A stretch of DNA of 34,221 nt. Origin: UBA7185 sp964606855. Its GTDB lineage: Bacteria; Bacillota; Peptococcia; Peptococcales; Peptococcaceae. The notes under the pieces are model-generated. The model was not told where the DNA came from and did no database searches. It worked only from the letters and a program-made list of their open reading frames with translations. The stretch lies in contig CAZSHM010000012.1 of the NCBI GenBank assembly GCA_964606855.1, positions 1 through 34,221 on the forward strand. Reading direction: 5' to 3'. This document shows positions 24,155-32,128 of this stretch, in pieces (position 1 is the first letter of the stretch; each line of letters starts with the position of its first letter). The translations under genes and the position numbers were made by a program.

Positions 24155-24881
24155 AGTGGTCACCAAACTTATAGCCCAGCCCGTAGACCGTCAGCACATA
24201 GATGGGCTTTTGCGGATTGGGCTCGATCTTTTTGCGCAGGTTGCTGACGTGCGTGTCGATGGCGCGCTCATATCCGGCGTAACTCTCGCCCAAAGTCGCG
24301 TTGAGCAGCTGCAGGCGGCTGTACGGCCGCCCGACGTTCTGACACAGGGTGATGAGAATGGCGTACTCCGACGGTGTCAGATCCACCACCTTGCCGCGCT
24401 GCCGCACCTCCCGGCGATCCGGATTGATCTCCAGCGTGCCGAAGGTCAGCGTCTCATCTCCGGCGTTCTCCTCCCTGTTCCCGCCGGTGCGCGCACGGCG
24501 CAGCACCGCCTTGATGCGCGCCTTCAGCTCCCGCAGGCTGAACGGTTTCGTCATGTAATCATCGGCACCGAGTTCCAGCCCCAGGAGTTTGTCGATCTCC
24601 TCATCCCGCGCCGTCACCATGATGATGGGCACGTTGGAATCGCGGCGAATATACTTGCAGACCTCCAGACCGTCCAGTTTGGGCAGCATCAAATCCAGAA
24701 TCACCAGATTGGGCTGCCGGCTGTCGAACACGGCAATGGCCTCCTCCCCATCCTTGGCCTGCAGCGTGTCAAACCCCTCCGCCTGCAAAAACTCCACAAT
24801 ATTCGCGCGGATGTTGCTCTCATCCTCCACAACTAGAATGACATCCTTCAAAGCAGCGTCTTTCGAGGCGGCATCTTTCAC
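24138..24881 (-). CDS. OmpR/PhoB-family response regulator
   Basis: This 247-residue regulator has a receiver domain (about 12-128, phosphorylation site D63 in VILDLMLPKLDG, with ED19-20, the TAR motif and K in TKPF) and a C-terminal winged-helix DNA-binding domain (about 145-240, LTPSEYAILITLCQNVGRPYSR and DTHVSNLRKKIE). The start is a GTG at 24881 that overlaps the TGA of the preceding lipoprotein gene as GTGA. No ATG is available at the right place, and a purine-rich GAGGAGA lies about ten bases upstream. It overlaps the kinase gene at its 3' end. The targets are unknown. Confidence 0.93.
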   Translation of the reverse strand: MKDAASKDAALKDVILVVEDESNIRANIVEFLQAEGFDTLQAKDGEEAIAVFDSRQPNLVILDLMLPKLDGLEVCKYIRRDSNVPIIMVTARDEEIDKLLGLELGADDYMTKPFSLRELKARIKAVLRRARTGGNREENAGDETLTFGTLEINPDRREVRQRGKVVDLTPSEYAILITLCQNVGRPYSRLQLLNATLGESYAGYERAIDTHVSNLRKKIEPNPQKPIYVLTVYGLGYKFGDHYEADD

Positions 24882-25999
24882 GGACTCGCACTCTCCTCTC
24901 CGCCAATCACCGGCGCCGCCCGCCAATGCGCGGTCAGCGCGTCCGCATGGGAAGCGAAGTAGGCCTCCCGCTGCGCCATATATTGATTCGCATAACTGTT
25001 CTGCGCCTCCGACGTCATATCCTGAAACACGACCCCGCCGGCCGCGAGCGCCCTGGCCTGCGGCTCCTCCGCCTGTTCCGCGAAGGAGGTGGCTACCGCC
25101 TCGCGCAGACTGTCCCGAATCCAGCCCTGCTGCGTCTCCGTGAGACCGTCCCACCACGCAGCCTGCGCCGCCAGCGGCTGCAGACTGTAGATCGCCTGCA
25201 AATCGAACACCGCCGTGCCCTCCAGCGCTTTCGTCCCGCTCAGATGCAGCATCTCCCCGTAGGAGACCCAGCGCGGCGGCTCCGCTCCCTGCTGCAGCAG
25301 ATAAAGATAGCCGTCTGGCACGAACCCAACCCCGCGGTACGCCTCCGGCAGAAGCGAAAGCGCCGTCTGCGCGGCGTCGCTCTCAACATACTGCGCTGCC
25401 GTCTCGGTCATGGCGCTGAACAGATAGGGCTGCTGATAGATGGCGTAAGCCGGCTGCAGCGCCTCCGCCACATCCGCGCGCAGGCAGGCCATCTCCAGAT
25501 TGCCCAGCCGCAGGTACTCCGCAAAGCTCCCCGCATTGCTCCATTCCCCGCTGCGATACAGTTTGACCTGCACCGCCCCCTCGGATTTCTCCTCCAGGCG
25601 GCGCGCAAAATCCTCCAGCACCCTGTACCCGATGGCATCCGCACGGTAGTCGGTGGCCAGGCGGATGGCGATGTCTCCCGCGCGCTTGGACTGCGTCCGA
25701 GCGGCCGGAACCGCATCCGCCTGTGTCGCGCCGGGGTCCGTCGCCTCCGCGCCCTGCGGCGCGTCCGTCTGCAGCACCTCCTCCGGCTGCGCGCCGGGCT
25801 CTTGCGCCGCGGGCTGCTCCGTCTCGCCCTGGCTCGCGCTCGGCTCCGCATTCTCCGGAGGCGCCGTCTGCTGCCCGGCACAGCCCGCGGCGCAGAGCAG
25901 GCAGAGCAGAAGCGCCGCCAGCCACAGCCCGGCGCGCGCACGCTGCCGCTCTTTCCGCCATTGTCTCCCTGTCCGTTTTCTCGTCCTTCGTCCCATCAT
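24878..25999 (-). CDS. DctP-like solute-binding lipoprotein, putative sensor partner
   Basis: This 373-residue lipoprotein has a basic N terminus, a hydrophobic segment (24-37) and a lipobox ending CAAGC, so C40 should be lipidated. A low-complexity linker rich in Ala, Glu, Gln and Pro follows (about 41-107). The rest resembles TRAP-type DctP binding proteins (YRVLEDFARRLEEKSEGAVQVKLYRSGEWSN, then LRLGNLEMACLRAD and YAIYQQPYLF), but it is shorter and divergent. No TRAP permease genes are nearby. It overlaps the response regulator gene by four bases, so a ligand-presenting role for the histidine kinase is likelier than transport. The ATG at 25999 follows GGAG by six bases; an ATG at 26011 lacks such a site. 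Confidence 0.78.
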   Translation of the reverse strand: MMGRRTRKRTGRQWRKERQRARAGLWLAALLLCLLCAAGCAGQQTAPPENAEPSASQGETEQPAAQEPGAQPEEVLQTDAPQGAEATDPGATQADAVPAARTQSKRAGDIAIRLATDYRADAIGYRVLEDFARRLEEKSEGAVQVKLYRSGEWSNAGSFAEYLRLGNLEMACLRADVAEALQPAYAIYQQPYLFSAMTETAAQYVESDAAQTALSLLPEAYRGVGFVPDGYLYLLQQGAEPPRWVSYGEMLHLSGTKALEGTAVFDLQAIYSLQPLAAQAAWWDGLTETQQGWIRDSLREAVATSFAEQAEEPQARALAAGGVVFQDMTSEAQNSYANQYMAQREAYFASHADALTAHWRAAPVIGGEESASP

Positions 26000-26112
26000 C
26001 CACTGCTCCATCGCACATCGTTTTGCCCGTGCCGGATCCGCCTCCCGGCCTGCTCTCCGCTCTTTTCCTCCGGGAGAGGGCTCCGGCAATCCGCGGTTCG
26101 GCCTCAATGCCG

Positions 26113-27630
26113 CTACTCCCGATGCTGCTGCCGCTTGCGCTCCGCGCACTTGGTTCCGCTCACACAGTATTTTTCCAGGAGCGCGTGTTTCATATCCCAT
26201 AAATCCTGAGAGAGATCCACATAGTACTGATGCGGGTGTTCAAAGCGCAGCACCTCATCCCAGAGCGTGTCAATCTGCGCCTTGCAGAAAGCCTGAATCT
26301 CCTGCAAGGACGGTGAGGTATAAACGCAGCGTCCCGCCTCAAAGACGGGAACTTGCAGAGGCTTGGCCACGAAGTCCTCGATGATCTTGCGCTTCCAGGT
26401 GTACTCCGGGTCAAAGATCTCGTACGGCTCGCGGTCGTCGATAACCTCGTCCCGCAGGGTGATAACGTCGGCGATCGCCTTGCCGCTGGCGCGCGCATAG
26501 AGCCGCCAGGGCATCTTAAAGCCGGGATTCGTGATCTTCTCCACATTCTCACTGACCTTGATCTTGGGCACCAGCACGCCGTCCTGCTCCACCGCCGCGA
26601 GCTTGTAAACGCCCCCGAAGACAGGGTCGGACTTTGCCGTCACCAGCCGCTCGCCCACGCCGAAAGAGTCCACCTTGCCGCCCTGGCGAAGGATGTCGAG
26701 GATGATATACTCATCCAGCGAATTGGACGCCACGATGCCGCAGTCCGGAAACCCGGCCTCGTCCAGCATCACGCGCACCTTCTTGGAAAGGTAGGCGATA
26801 TCCCCGCTGTCAATGCGGACCCCCTTGGGCCGATAGCCTCTCGGCACGACTTCCTCGCGAAAGACCTTGATCGCGTTCGGCACGCCGGACTGCAGCACGT
26901 TGTATGTGTCCACCAGAAGCGTGCAGTTATCCGGATAAGTGCGCGCATAGTTGCGGAAGGCCTCCTCCTCCGTGGGAAACATCTGCACCCAGCTGTGCGC
27001 CATGGTGCCCAGCGCCGGAATCTGCATGTCGCGGTCCGCGATGGTGCAGGCCGTGCCCACACAGCCGCCGATGTATGCCGCGCGCGCGCCCATGACGGCG
27101 CCGTCCGCGCCCTGCGCGCGCCGCGATCCGAACTCCATGACGCTGCGGCCGCCCGCCGCCCGGACAATGCGGTTGGCTTTGGTGGCGATGAGGCACTGGT
27201 GGCTCAGCACCAAAAGCAGCATCGTCTCGATGAACTGCGCCTGGATGGCGGGGCCGCGCACCGTCAGCAGCGGCTCGTTGGGAAACACCGGCACTCCTTC
27301 CGGGATGGCCCACACGTCGCAGCTAAAGCGAAAATTCGCCAGATAGTCCAGGAACGCCTCGCTGAAACAGTGTTTCCCGCGCAGATACTCGATGTCCTCC
27401 GCGGTGAACGACAAATTTTTCAGATACTCGATCACCTGCTCCAGCCCCGCCATGATGGCAAACCCGCCGTCATCGGGAATGCGGCGGAAAAACACATCAT
27501 AGTAGGCGATCTGCTCTGCCACGCCGTGCTCCAGGTAGCCGTTGGCCATGGTGATCTCATAAAAATCCGCCAGCATTGTCAAATTCCGATTCTCCTGCTC
27601 CACAACAACTTCTTCCTTTCCGCTCGTCAT
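26113..27630 (-). CDS. pncB: Nicotinate phosphoribosyltransferase
   Basis: This 505-residue enzyme converts nicotinate and PRPP, with ATP, to nicotinate mononucleotide in the NAD salvage pathway. Family landmarks are LADFYEITMANGYL near the N terminus, EFGSRRAQGADGAVMGARAAYIGG, GTMAHSWVQ (H212 is the likely phosphorylated histidine), VDTYN, GVRIDSGDI and SNSLDE. The length is typical of the long bacterial form. The ATG at 27630 has AGGAGGA eight bases upstream. It lies 38 bases downstream of the Nudix/winged-helix gene, which is an NrtR-type NAD regulator, so the two form an operon. No clear terminator follows before the lipoprotein gene. Confidence 0.94.
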   Translation of the reverse strand: MTSGKEEVVVEQENRNLTMLADFYEITMANGYLEHGVAEQIAYYDVFFRRIPDDGGFAIMAGLEQVIEYLKNLSFTAEDIEYLRGKHCFSEAFLDYLANFRFSCDVWAIPEGVPVFPNEPLLTVRGPAIQAQFIETMLLLVLSHQCLIATKANRIVRAAGGRSVMEFGSRRAQGADGAVMGARAAYIGGCVGTACTIADRDMQIPALGTMAHSWVQMFPTEEEAFRNYARTYPDNCTLLVDTYNVLQSGVPNAIKVFREEVVPRGYRPKGVRIDSGDIAYLSKKVRVMLDEAGFPDCGIVASNSLDEYIILDILRQGGKVDSFGVGERLVTAKSDPVFGGVYKLAAVEQDGVLVPKIKVSENVEKITNPGFKMPWRLYARASGKAIADVITLRDEVIDDREPYEIFDPEYTWKRKIIEDFVAKPLQVPVFEAGRCVYTSPSLQEIQAFCKAQIDTLWDEVLRFEHPHQYYVDLSQDLWDMKHALLEKYCVSGTKCAERKRQQHRE

Positions 27631-27668
27631 TGTTTTGATCCTCCTAGGCCTGCCAAATACTTCTCCGC

Positions 27669-28592
27669 TCAGCGCCACGGATCGATTTCCTCCTCCTCCG
27701 CCGCCTGCAGCCGCAGCGGATCGAACATATAGAGCTGGGACGGGCGATGTCCGCCCCGCGTCACATACTGCTCTGTCTCCACCACCCGCGGAGCGATGGC
27801 GCGGCGGAAGCTGGCGCGGGATACCTTCTCTCCCAGCACAGCCTCGTAGGCCTGCTGCAGCTCCGTCAGCGTAAAGAATTCCGGCATCAGATAAAACATC
27901 AGATCGGTGTGCCGCACCCGGCGGCGGAACTCCTCCATCCCGTTCGCGATGATCGCCGCGTGGTCAAAGGCGAGCCCCTTCTGCTCTACAATCTCGCGGC
28001 TGACCTGCATCTGCATCCCTTTCTGGATCCGGCTGACGCGCACCAGCGCAGAGAGATTTTCCGTCCCCGCGCGGAGATCCAGCTGCTGCAGCCAAACCTG
28101 CTGCAGCGCGCCGTCCCGCCGCCGTCTCTCCTCGCGGTACTCCACATGGCCCGCGAGATCAAACCAGCAGGCCTCGGCGGCGTCATCCCCCGCACGCACC
28201 CGCTTGCCCTGTTCGTTGACGACTGCCAGATAGGATGTGCTGATAACGCGGCCGCGCGGGTCGCGTTCCACATCGCTCCAGGTATGCAGCTGCTCCAAAT
28301 ATCCGGGCGAGAGGCCCGTTTCCTCGGCCAGCTCCCGCGCCGCGGCCTGCCGCAGCGTCTCTCCAGGCTCGAGGAATCCCCCGGGCAGCGCCCACGCCCC
28401 CGCAAAAGGCGCATGGCCGCGCCGCACCAGAAGCAGCTGCAGCCGGCTTTTAGGCAGCTTGCGGTAGGTTTCCCGCTTGCCCTTGCCGATCGAGAACGCC
28501 ACTACATCCGCGGTCACCGCCGGATTCTGATGCCGCTGCTCCGTACTCTTTTCCGCCACCTGCGGTGCCGCTGTGTTTTTGATCTCCTTCAT
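27669..28592 (-). CDS. nrtR: NrtR-type Nudix/winged-helix regulator of NAD synthesis
   Basis: This 307-residue protein has an N-terminal Nudix domain (about 27-170) and a C-terminal winged-helix region (about 225-305, FTLTELQQAYEAVLGEKVSRASFRRAI). That combination is typical of NrtR, a repressor of NAD biosynthesis genes that is released by ADP-ribose. The Nudix box is complete (G72-x5-E78-x7-R86-E87-L-x-E90-E91-x-G93), so it may also hydrolyse ADP-ribose or a related nucleotide. The first 25 residues are an extra polar extension. The ATG at 28592 follows GGGAGG by eight bases. The following gene is nicotinate phosphoribosyltransferase, which supports the assignment. The binding site was not identified; autoregulation is expected. 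Confidence 0.85.
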   Translation of the reverse strand: MKEIKNTAAPQVAEKSTEQRHQNPAVTADVVAFSIGKGKRETYRKLPKSRLQLLLVRRGHAPFAGAWALPGGFLEPGETLRQAAARELAEETGLSPGYLEQLHTWSDVERDPRGRVISTSYLAVVNEQGKRVRAGDDAAEACWFDLAGHVEYREERRRRDGALQQVWLQQLDLRAGTENLSALVRVSRIQKGMQMQVSREIVEQKGLAFDHAAIIANGMEEFRRRVRHTDLMFYLMPEFFTLTELQQAYEAVLGEKVSRASFRRAIAPRVVETEQYVTRGGHRPSQLYMFDPLRLQAAEEEEIDPWR

Positions 28593-28676
28593 GCGATTTC
28601 CTCCCTCCGCAGGAAGCGATGTCCCTCGTTGTCCGGCTCTCTCTCCGCCCGCACATCCGCGCGCTGCGGCGGCCGC

Positions 28677-29585
28677 TCAGACAAAATCCGTCTCCGGATC
28701 ACCGTCCGGAATGATGTCCCATCCGTCGTAGATGCCATCGTACTGCTCAATGAAGTCGAACAGGGCGTAGGTGACCTCCAGCATCGTCTCCATCGTCATA
28801 TTGTGCCGCATCAGCACCCGCAGCCCAAAATTGTACCCCGGAATCTGCTCGTCAAAAAAGTTGTCGTCCAGAATCTCGCAGCCGCCGTCCTGCAGCCGCA
28901 CCTCCGCCTGCTTGCGCGAGGCGCCGTTGTCAAAGTAGAACCAGTGCGTCACTTCCCGCACCTGCGTGAGATCCTCGCCGTGCTCCTTCATCAATTTGAG
29001 CATCTGGCGGTTCTTCATGATTTGCAGATCCAGCGGTGACGGGTAGAGGACATTAAAATAGAAATTCCACGGTGCATCCTGTTCCAGGAGATAGTTGAAC
29101 TCGTAGTCGGGAAACTCCGATGCGATCTTTCCCACCAACCCCGCGAGAAACTCATCGCTCTCGGCGTAAAAGTAGAGCATCCGCGCACCGCTCATGGTGA
29201 CGCTCGCCACATGTTTGGCGTGCGCCTCATCACGGTAGACATCGGCGATACGGTCTTCGATCGCAAAGATCCGCTCCTGCTCCGCATCGGTGTAGAAACC
29301 GTCCTCTGTAGGATGCAAGATGGCAAACTGCACACCGAAGAGGTAATGGTAGGACAGGACCGGCGCGACGCGGGCCACCGCCAGGTCGATCATGATCAGC
29401 GCCTTCTCGTCATCGAGGTAGGTCAGGTAGAGATCCCAGTCCTCCTCCATCTTGTTGAGTTCCGGCAGTTCCTCCTCCTCGAGCCCCGTGGTGAATTCAA
29501 TGAATCTCTCATCGGCAGAATCCTCCGCCGACGGATTTTGTTCCGCGTCCAGATGCGTATTTTCTTCTGGCTTTTCTTCCGTCAT
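28677..29585 (-). CDS. DUF695-RraB two-domain protein
   Basis: This 302-residue acidic cytoplasmic protein appears to combine a DUF695 domain (about 48-180) with a C-terminal domain like RraB (about 188-298, with REVTHWFYFDN and the end YDGIYDGWDIIPDG). In Enterobacteria RraB binds and inhibits RNase E. Firmicutes of this type usually lack RNase E of that form, so the role here is unknown. The first 45 residues are a disordered acidic stretch. The ATG at 29585 has AAGGAG eight bases upstream. It lies 84 bases upstream of nrtR on the same strand and may be the first gene of that operon. Domain calls are from motif memory and moderate in certainty. Confidence 0.75.
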   Translation of the reverse strand: MTEEKPEENTHLDAEQNPSAEDSADERFIEFTTGLEEEELPELNKMEEDWDLYLTYLDDEKALIMIDLAVARVAPVLSYHYLFGVQFAILHPTEDGFYTDAEQERIFAIEDRIADVYRDEAHAKHVASVTMSGARMLYFYAESDEFLAGLVGKIASEFPDYEFNYLLEQDAPWNFYFNVLYPSPLDLQIMKNRQMLKLMKEHGEDLTQVREVTHWFYFDNGASRKQAEVRLQDGGCEILDDNFFDEQIPGYNFGLRVLMRHNMTMETMLEVTYALFDFIEQYDGIYDGWDIIPDGDPETDFV

Positions 29586-29708
29586 TGTGATCGCTCCTTG
29601 TATATCCTGCCCGCCGCGCCATGTATGCGCGCAGCCGGAACTCCAGCGCCGCGGCTGCGAGGCCGTCTTCCGCGCCGGCGCGAGGCAGACAGAACCGATA
29701 GTGATTCC

Positions 29709-29717
29709 ATGATACCA
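29709..29717 (-). promoter_or_regulatory. Extended -10 promoter candidate for the DUF695-RraB gene
   Basis: Minus-strand TGG-TATCAT (29709-29717) has the TGn extension; no good -35 is present, only an AT-rich tract upstream (29731-29756). The 470-base gap 29586-30055 otherwise holds two terminator hairpins and no gene. Confidence 0.45.
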
Positions 29718-29826
29718 CATTTTCCGTGACTTTTCCGCAAAAATTTCAAAAATTTTTCCGCTGCCGGGCCGCGCCGCAGCCACCCCCGCGCTTGACCGTC
29801 TAGGGCCTTTTCCCTCGAACCCGCAC

Positions 29827-29864
29827 AAAAAAATTCCGGCCCGCCGCGCAGCGGCAGGCCGGAA
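29827..29864 (-). terminator. Terminator downstream of the sulfotransferase gene
   Basis: TTCCGGCC (29834-29841) pairs with GGCCGGAA (29857-29864) around an inner GCCGC/GCGGC stem. On the minus strand seven T residues follow (29827-29833). It is about 190 bases beyond the sulfotransferase stop. Confidence 0.88.
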
Positions 29865-29914
29865 CTCCCGCGATGCCGGTTCCCTCCGGGCGGCACCCAC
29901 GGCGCACGAACAGA

Positions 29915-29950
29915 ACGCGCCCGGCAGGCACAAAGGCCTGCCGGGCGCGT
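29915..29950 (-). terminator. Second hairpin downstream of the sulfotransferase gene
   Basis: A perfect 14-bp GC stem (29915-29928 with 29937-29950) with an eight-base loop. The T content after it on the minus strand is modest (TTCTGTTCG), so it may be a weaker first terminator or a 3' stabilising hairpin ahead of the main terminator. Confidence 0.6.
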
Positions 29951-30055
29951 CGCATACAACGTGTGATCAAAACTGGTCTCGGATCTTTCGCGCCGCCGCG
30001 CGCACCGCAAATCCGGCTACGGCACTGTCTGCGCCGGATCGCTGCGTTTCCCCGT

Positions 30056-31972
30056 TCAGCAGCTCACGGTCACGCCTGTCTCGAAGATCTCGTAGGCATC
30101 CTCGCCGGTCTGGGCCAGCACCTTCACCTGATACTTCCCGGACAAGCCGGTCTTGTTGATGAAGGTATCCACCTCGCGGCTGTCTGCCTTCTGGAAGGTT
30201 CCGACGCACATGGCCTGGAATTTCTTCGGCACGGTGTCGATGAGATAGCGCGTGATCTCGCCCGCTTCGTCGATGAGCAGAACCTGGGCGAGCGTATTCT
30301 CCTCAAAGAAGCCGTTCAGCAGGATGCGGTCGTCTTCCTCGACAATCTTGGCCTTGAACTCCGCCGGCAGCAGGTTCCCGTTTTCCTCGGCGCGGATCTT
30401 CATCTTGCTGGTCTGCGACTTGATCAGGCCGCCCAGCACGACGCCCTTGCCCAGTTCCACGGTCTCGCCCGCATAGTAGAGCGGCAGTTTCTCCGCGCGA
30501 TAGCAGTTGGCCGGCACATGCAGTTCATAGACGACCTTGTCATCCATCAGTTCGCAAGTGATGGAGTTGAAGGTGTAGACGTGATCGCCGGGATTCATCG
30601 CATCCATCACGGCGAAGCCGTCGCAGGTCTTGCCGTCCTCGTAGCCGATCCCGCCGGAATGCACCATGTAGTGTCCCTCGTTATAGTACTCCACGTTGCA
30701 GATATAGGGGGAGTAGAACTCCGTGCCGCGCTCCTTGCCGTACTGCCAAACCTGCTCGATCTCCATCTTCTCGGTGTCGATGTGATAGCGCACGCCGCGG
30801 GAGAAGTTTTCATGGTTGGGAATCCGTTTCTCCGGATTCTTGGAGCGGTAATGTCCGTTGTCGAAGAGCATGATGTCGCCGTCCGGCAGCACAACGCAGG
30901 AATGCTGCTCATACTGCCAGTCGAATTTGCTCAGATCGCCGACCGGCTTGAAGAAATATTTCTGCATATCTTCCGGCCACATCTCCGGATCGCCTAGGAT
31001 CCAGTTCAGCTTGCACTTGCCGTTTTCATCCAGCTCATAGTCCAGGTTGATGACGGCGTCCTGGTGACGGCCGGAAATGGTGAGGGAGTTGGTCTTCTTG
31101 TCATACCACACGGCATTGTTGTGGAACCAGTCGTGCGCGTCCTGGCTGCCGGATCCGGCGGTCGGATACTGCGGCAGCACATCCTTGTAATCCCATTTGC
31201 GCAGCACTTCGCCCGTGTCCTTGTCCAACAGGACGCAGACATCCTCCACGGTGCCGGAATACATATCGAAGGTCAGCATCAGAATGTTGCCGTCCTCCAT
31301 GACAAACTGGTCGTGATGATAGCCGCCGATCGGGCTCTGGTATTCCTTGAACACCTTGCCGCTGAAGGCCATCTCATAGATACCGGTGGTGAAGTACGGC
31401 ATCTGCACGAGACGTTCCGTGCCGATCAGAATGTGGCCGTTGGGCATCCGTTTCAGATCGAACGCGAAGTTGACGTTGGCATACCAGCGCAGATCGCCTC
31501 TGTAGTCGTAGCCGACCGGCATGGCGCGCATCGCGGCGGTCAGAAAGACGATGTTGTCGCCCAGATACTCTTTGGTCGTCTCGATTTTTGTGGCCAGCGG
31601 CACGTCCGGCAGGAGCGGCTCTGTCTGGATCTTGACCGTGCTTCTCTCTCCGTTTGCCAGCACGATCTCCACCGTATTCTCATAATCGGGATAGAGGCCG
31701 TAAATCGGCAGGATGTGCCGTTTTTCGCTGGGGAAGGTGTGTGTGATATTCCCGGCAGGTTCCTTGCCCAGCACCGTGATCGTCGCCTCGCTCGCGCTCG
31801 GCGTGTCAAACAGCACCATCGCCGTCAGCGGGCAAAACTCGTAGGGGTTCAGTTTCACCAGCGGGTTGCTCAGCGTGTAGTCGCCGGCATCCAGTTCGGC
31901 CAGGAAGGCCTGTTCCGCCGCATACTGGCGCTCCACAATGTGGTGCACCCGCTCATACGTAATGGTCTCCAT
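30056..31972 (-). CDS. Aryl-sulfate sulfotransferase (ASST), no signal peptide
   Basis: This 638-residue protein belongs to the arylsulfotransferase family, which moves sulfate from one phenolic sulfate to another phenol without PAPS. An N-terminal beta-sandwich-like domain (about 30-125) precedes a six-bladed propeller-like region with repeated PNGHILIGTER, EDGNILMLTF, KKTNSLTISGRHQD and PDGDIMLFDNGHYRS turns. Candidate active-site residues are H219/H220, H357, R392 and H438 (HYMVHSGG); I could not align them exactly. The best-known ASSTs are exported, but this one has no signal sequence. The ATG at 31972 follows AAGGAG by eight bases; an upstream in-frame ATG lies before that site. It has its own strong promoter, downstream of a PAP2 gene and near a divergent LysR gene. 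Confidence 0.88.
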   Translation of the reverse strand: METITYERVHHIVERQYAAEQAFLAELDAGDYTLSNPLVKLNPYEFCPLTAMVLFDTPSASEATITVLGKEPAGNITHTFPSEKRHILPIYGLYPDYENTVEIVLANGERSTVKIQTEPLLPDVPLATKIETTKEYLGDNIVFLTAAMRAMPVGYDYRGDLRWYANVNFAFDLKRMPNGHILIGTERLVQMPYFTTGIYEMAFSGKVFKEYQSPIGGYHHDQFVMEDGNILMLTFDMYSGTVEDVCVLLDKDTGEVLRKWDYKDVLPQYPTAGSGSQDAHDWFHNNAVWYDKKTNSLTISGRHQDAVINLDYELDENGKCKLNWILGDPEMWPEDMQKYFFKPVGDLSKFDWQYEQHSCVVLPDGDIMLFDNGHYRSKNPEKRIPNHENFSRGVRYHIDTEKMEIEQVWQYGKERGTEFYSPYICNVEYYNEGHYMVHSGGIGYEDGKTCDGFAVMDAMNPGDHVYTFNSITCELMDDKVVYELHVPANCYRAEKLPLYYAGETVELGKGVVLGGLIKSQTSKMKIRAEENGNLLPAEFKAKIVEEDDRILLNGFFEENTLAQVLLIDEAGEITRYLIDTVPKKFQAMCVGTFQKADSREVDTFINKTGLSGKYQVKVLAQTGEDAYEIFETGVTVSC

Positions 31973-32014
31973 TTCACATCTCTCCTTTTCTTTTTTTGAC
32001 AAATGTCTCTGCGC

Positions 32015-32032
32015 AGGCGGGTTCTCCCGCCT
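32015..32032 (-). promoter_or_regulatory. Hairpin in the sulfotransferase leader
   Basis: AGGCGGG pairs with CCCGCCT around a four-base loop in the transcribed leader, between the promoter and the ribosome binding site. No T tract follows, so it is not a terminator. It may protect the 5' end or serve regulation. Confidence 0.4.
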
Positions 32033-32068
32033 CCCGCACTATAAAAATCTTTGTCATTAACTATTTTT

Positions 32069-32096
32069 ATTATAGCATGTATTTTCACTCTGCCAA
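32069..32096 (-). promoter_or_regulatory. Strong promoter of the sulfotransferase gene
   Basis: Minus-strand TTGGCA (32091-32096), 16 bases and TATAAT (32069-32074) with TGC before the -10. Hexamers and spacing equal those of the DUF819 promoter at 2225-2252. A CTAT-N7-ATAG dyad (32061-32075) overlaps the -10 in both. Confidence 0.85.
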
Positions 32097-32128
32097 TTCG
32101 CAAATCCTTATATCCCCTATTGCACTTA

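Noticed and set aside
24878..25999. TRAP transporter system
   Set aside because: Only a divergent DctP-like binding protein is present; no small or large membrane subunit genes lie nearby.
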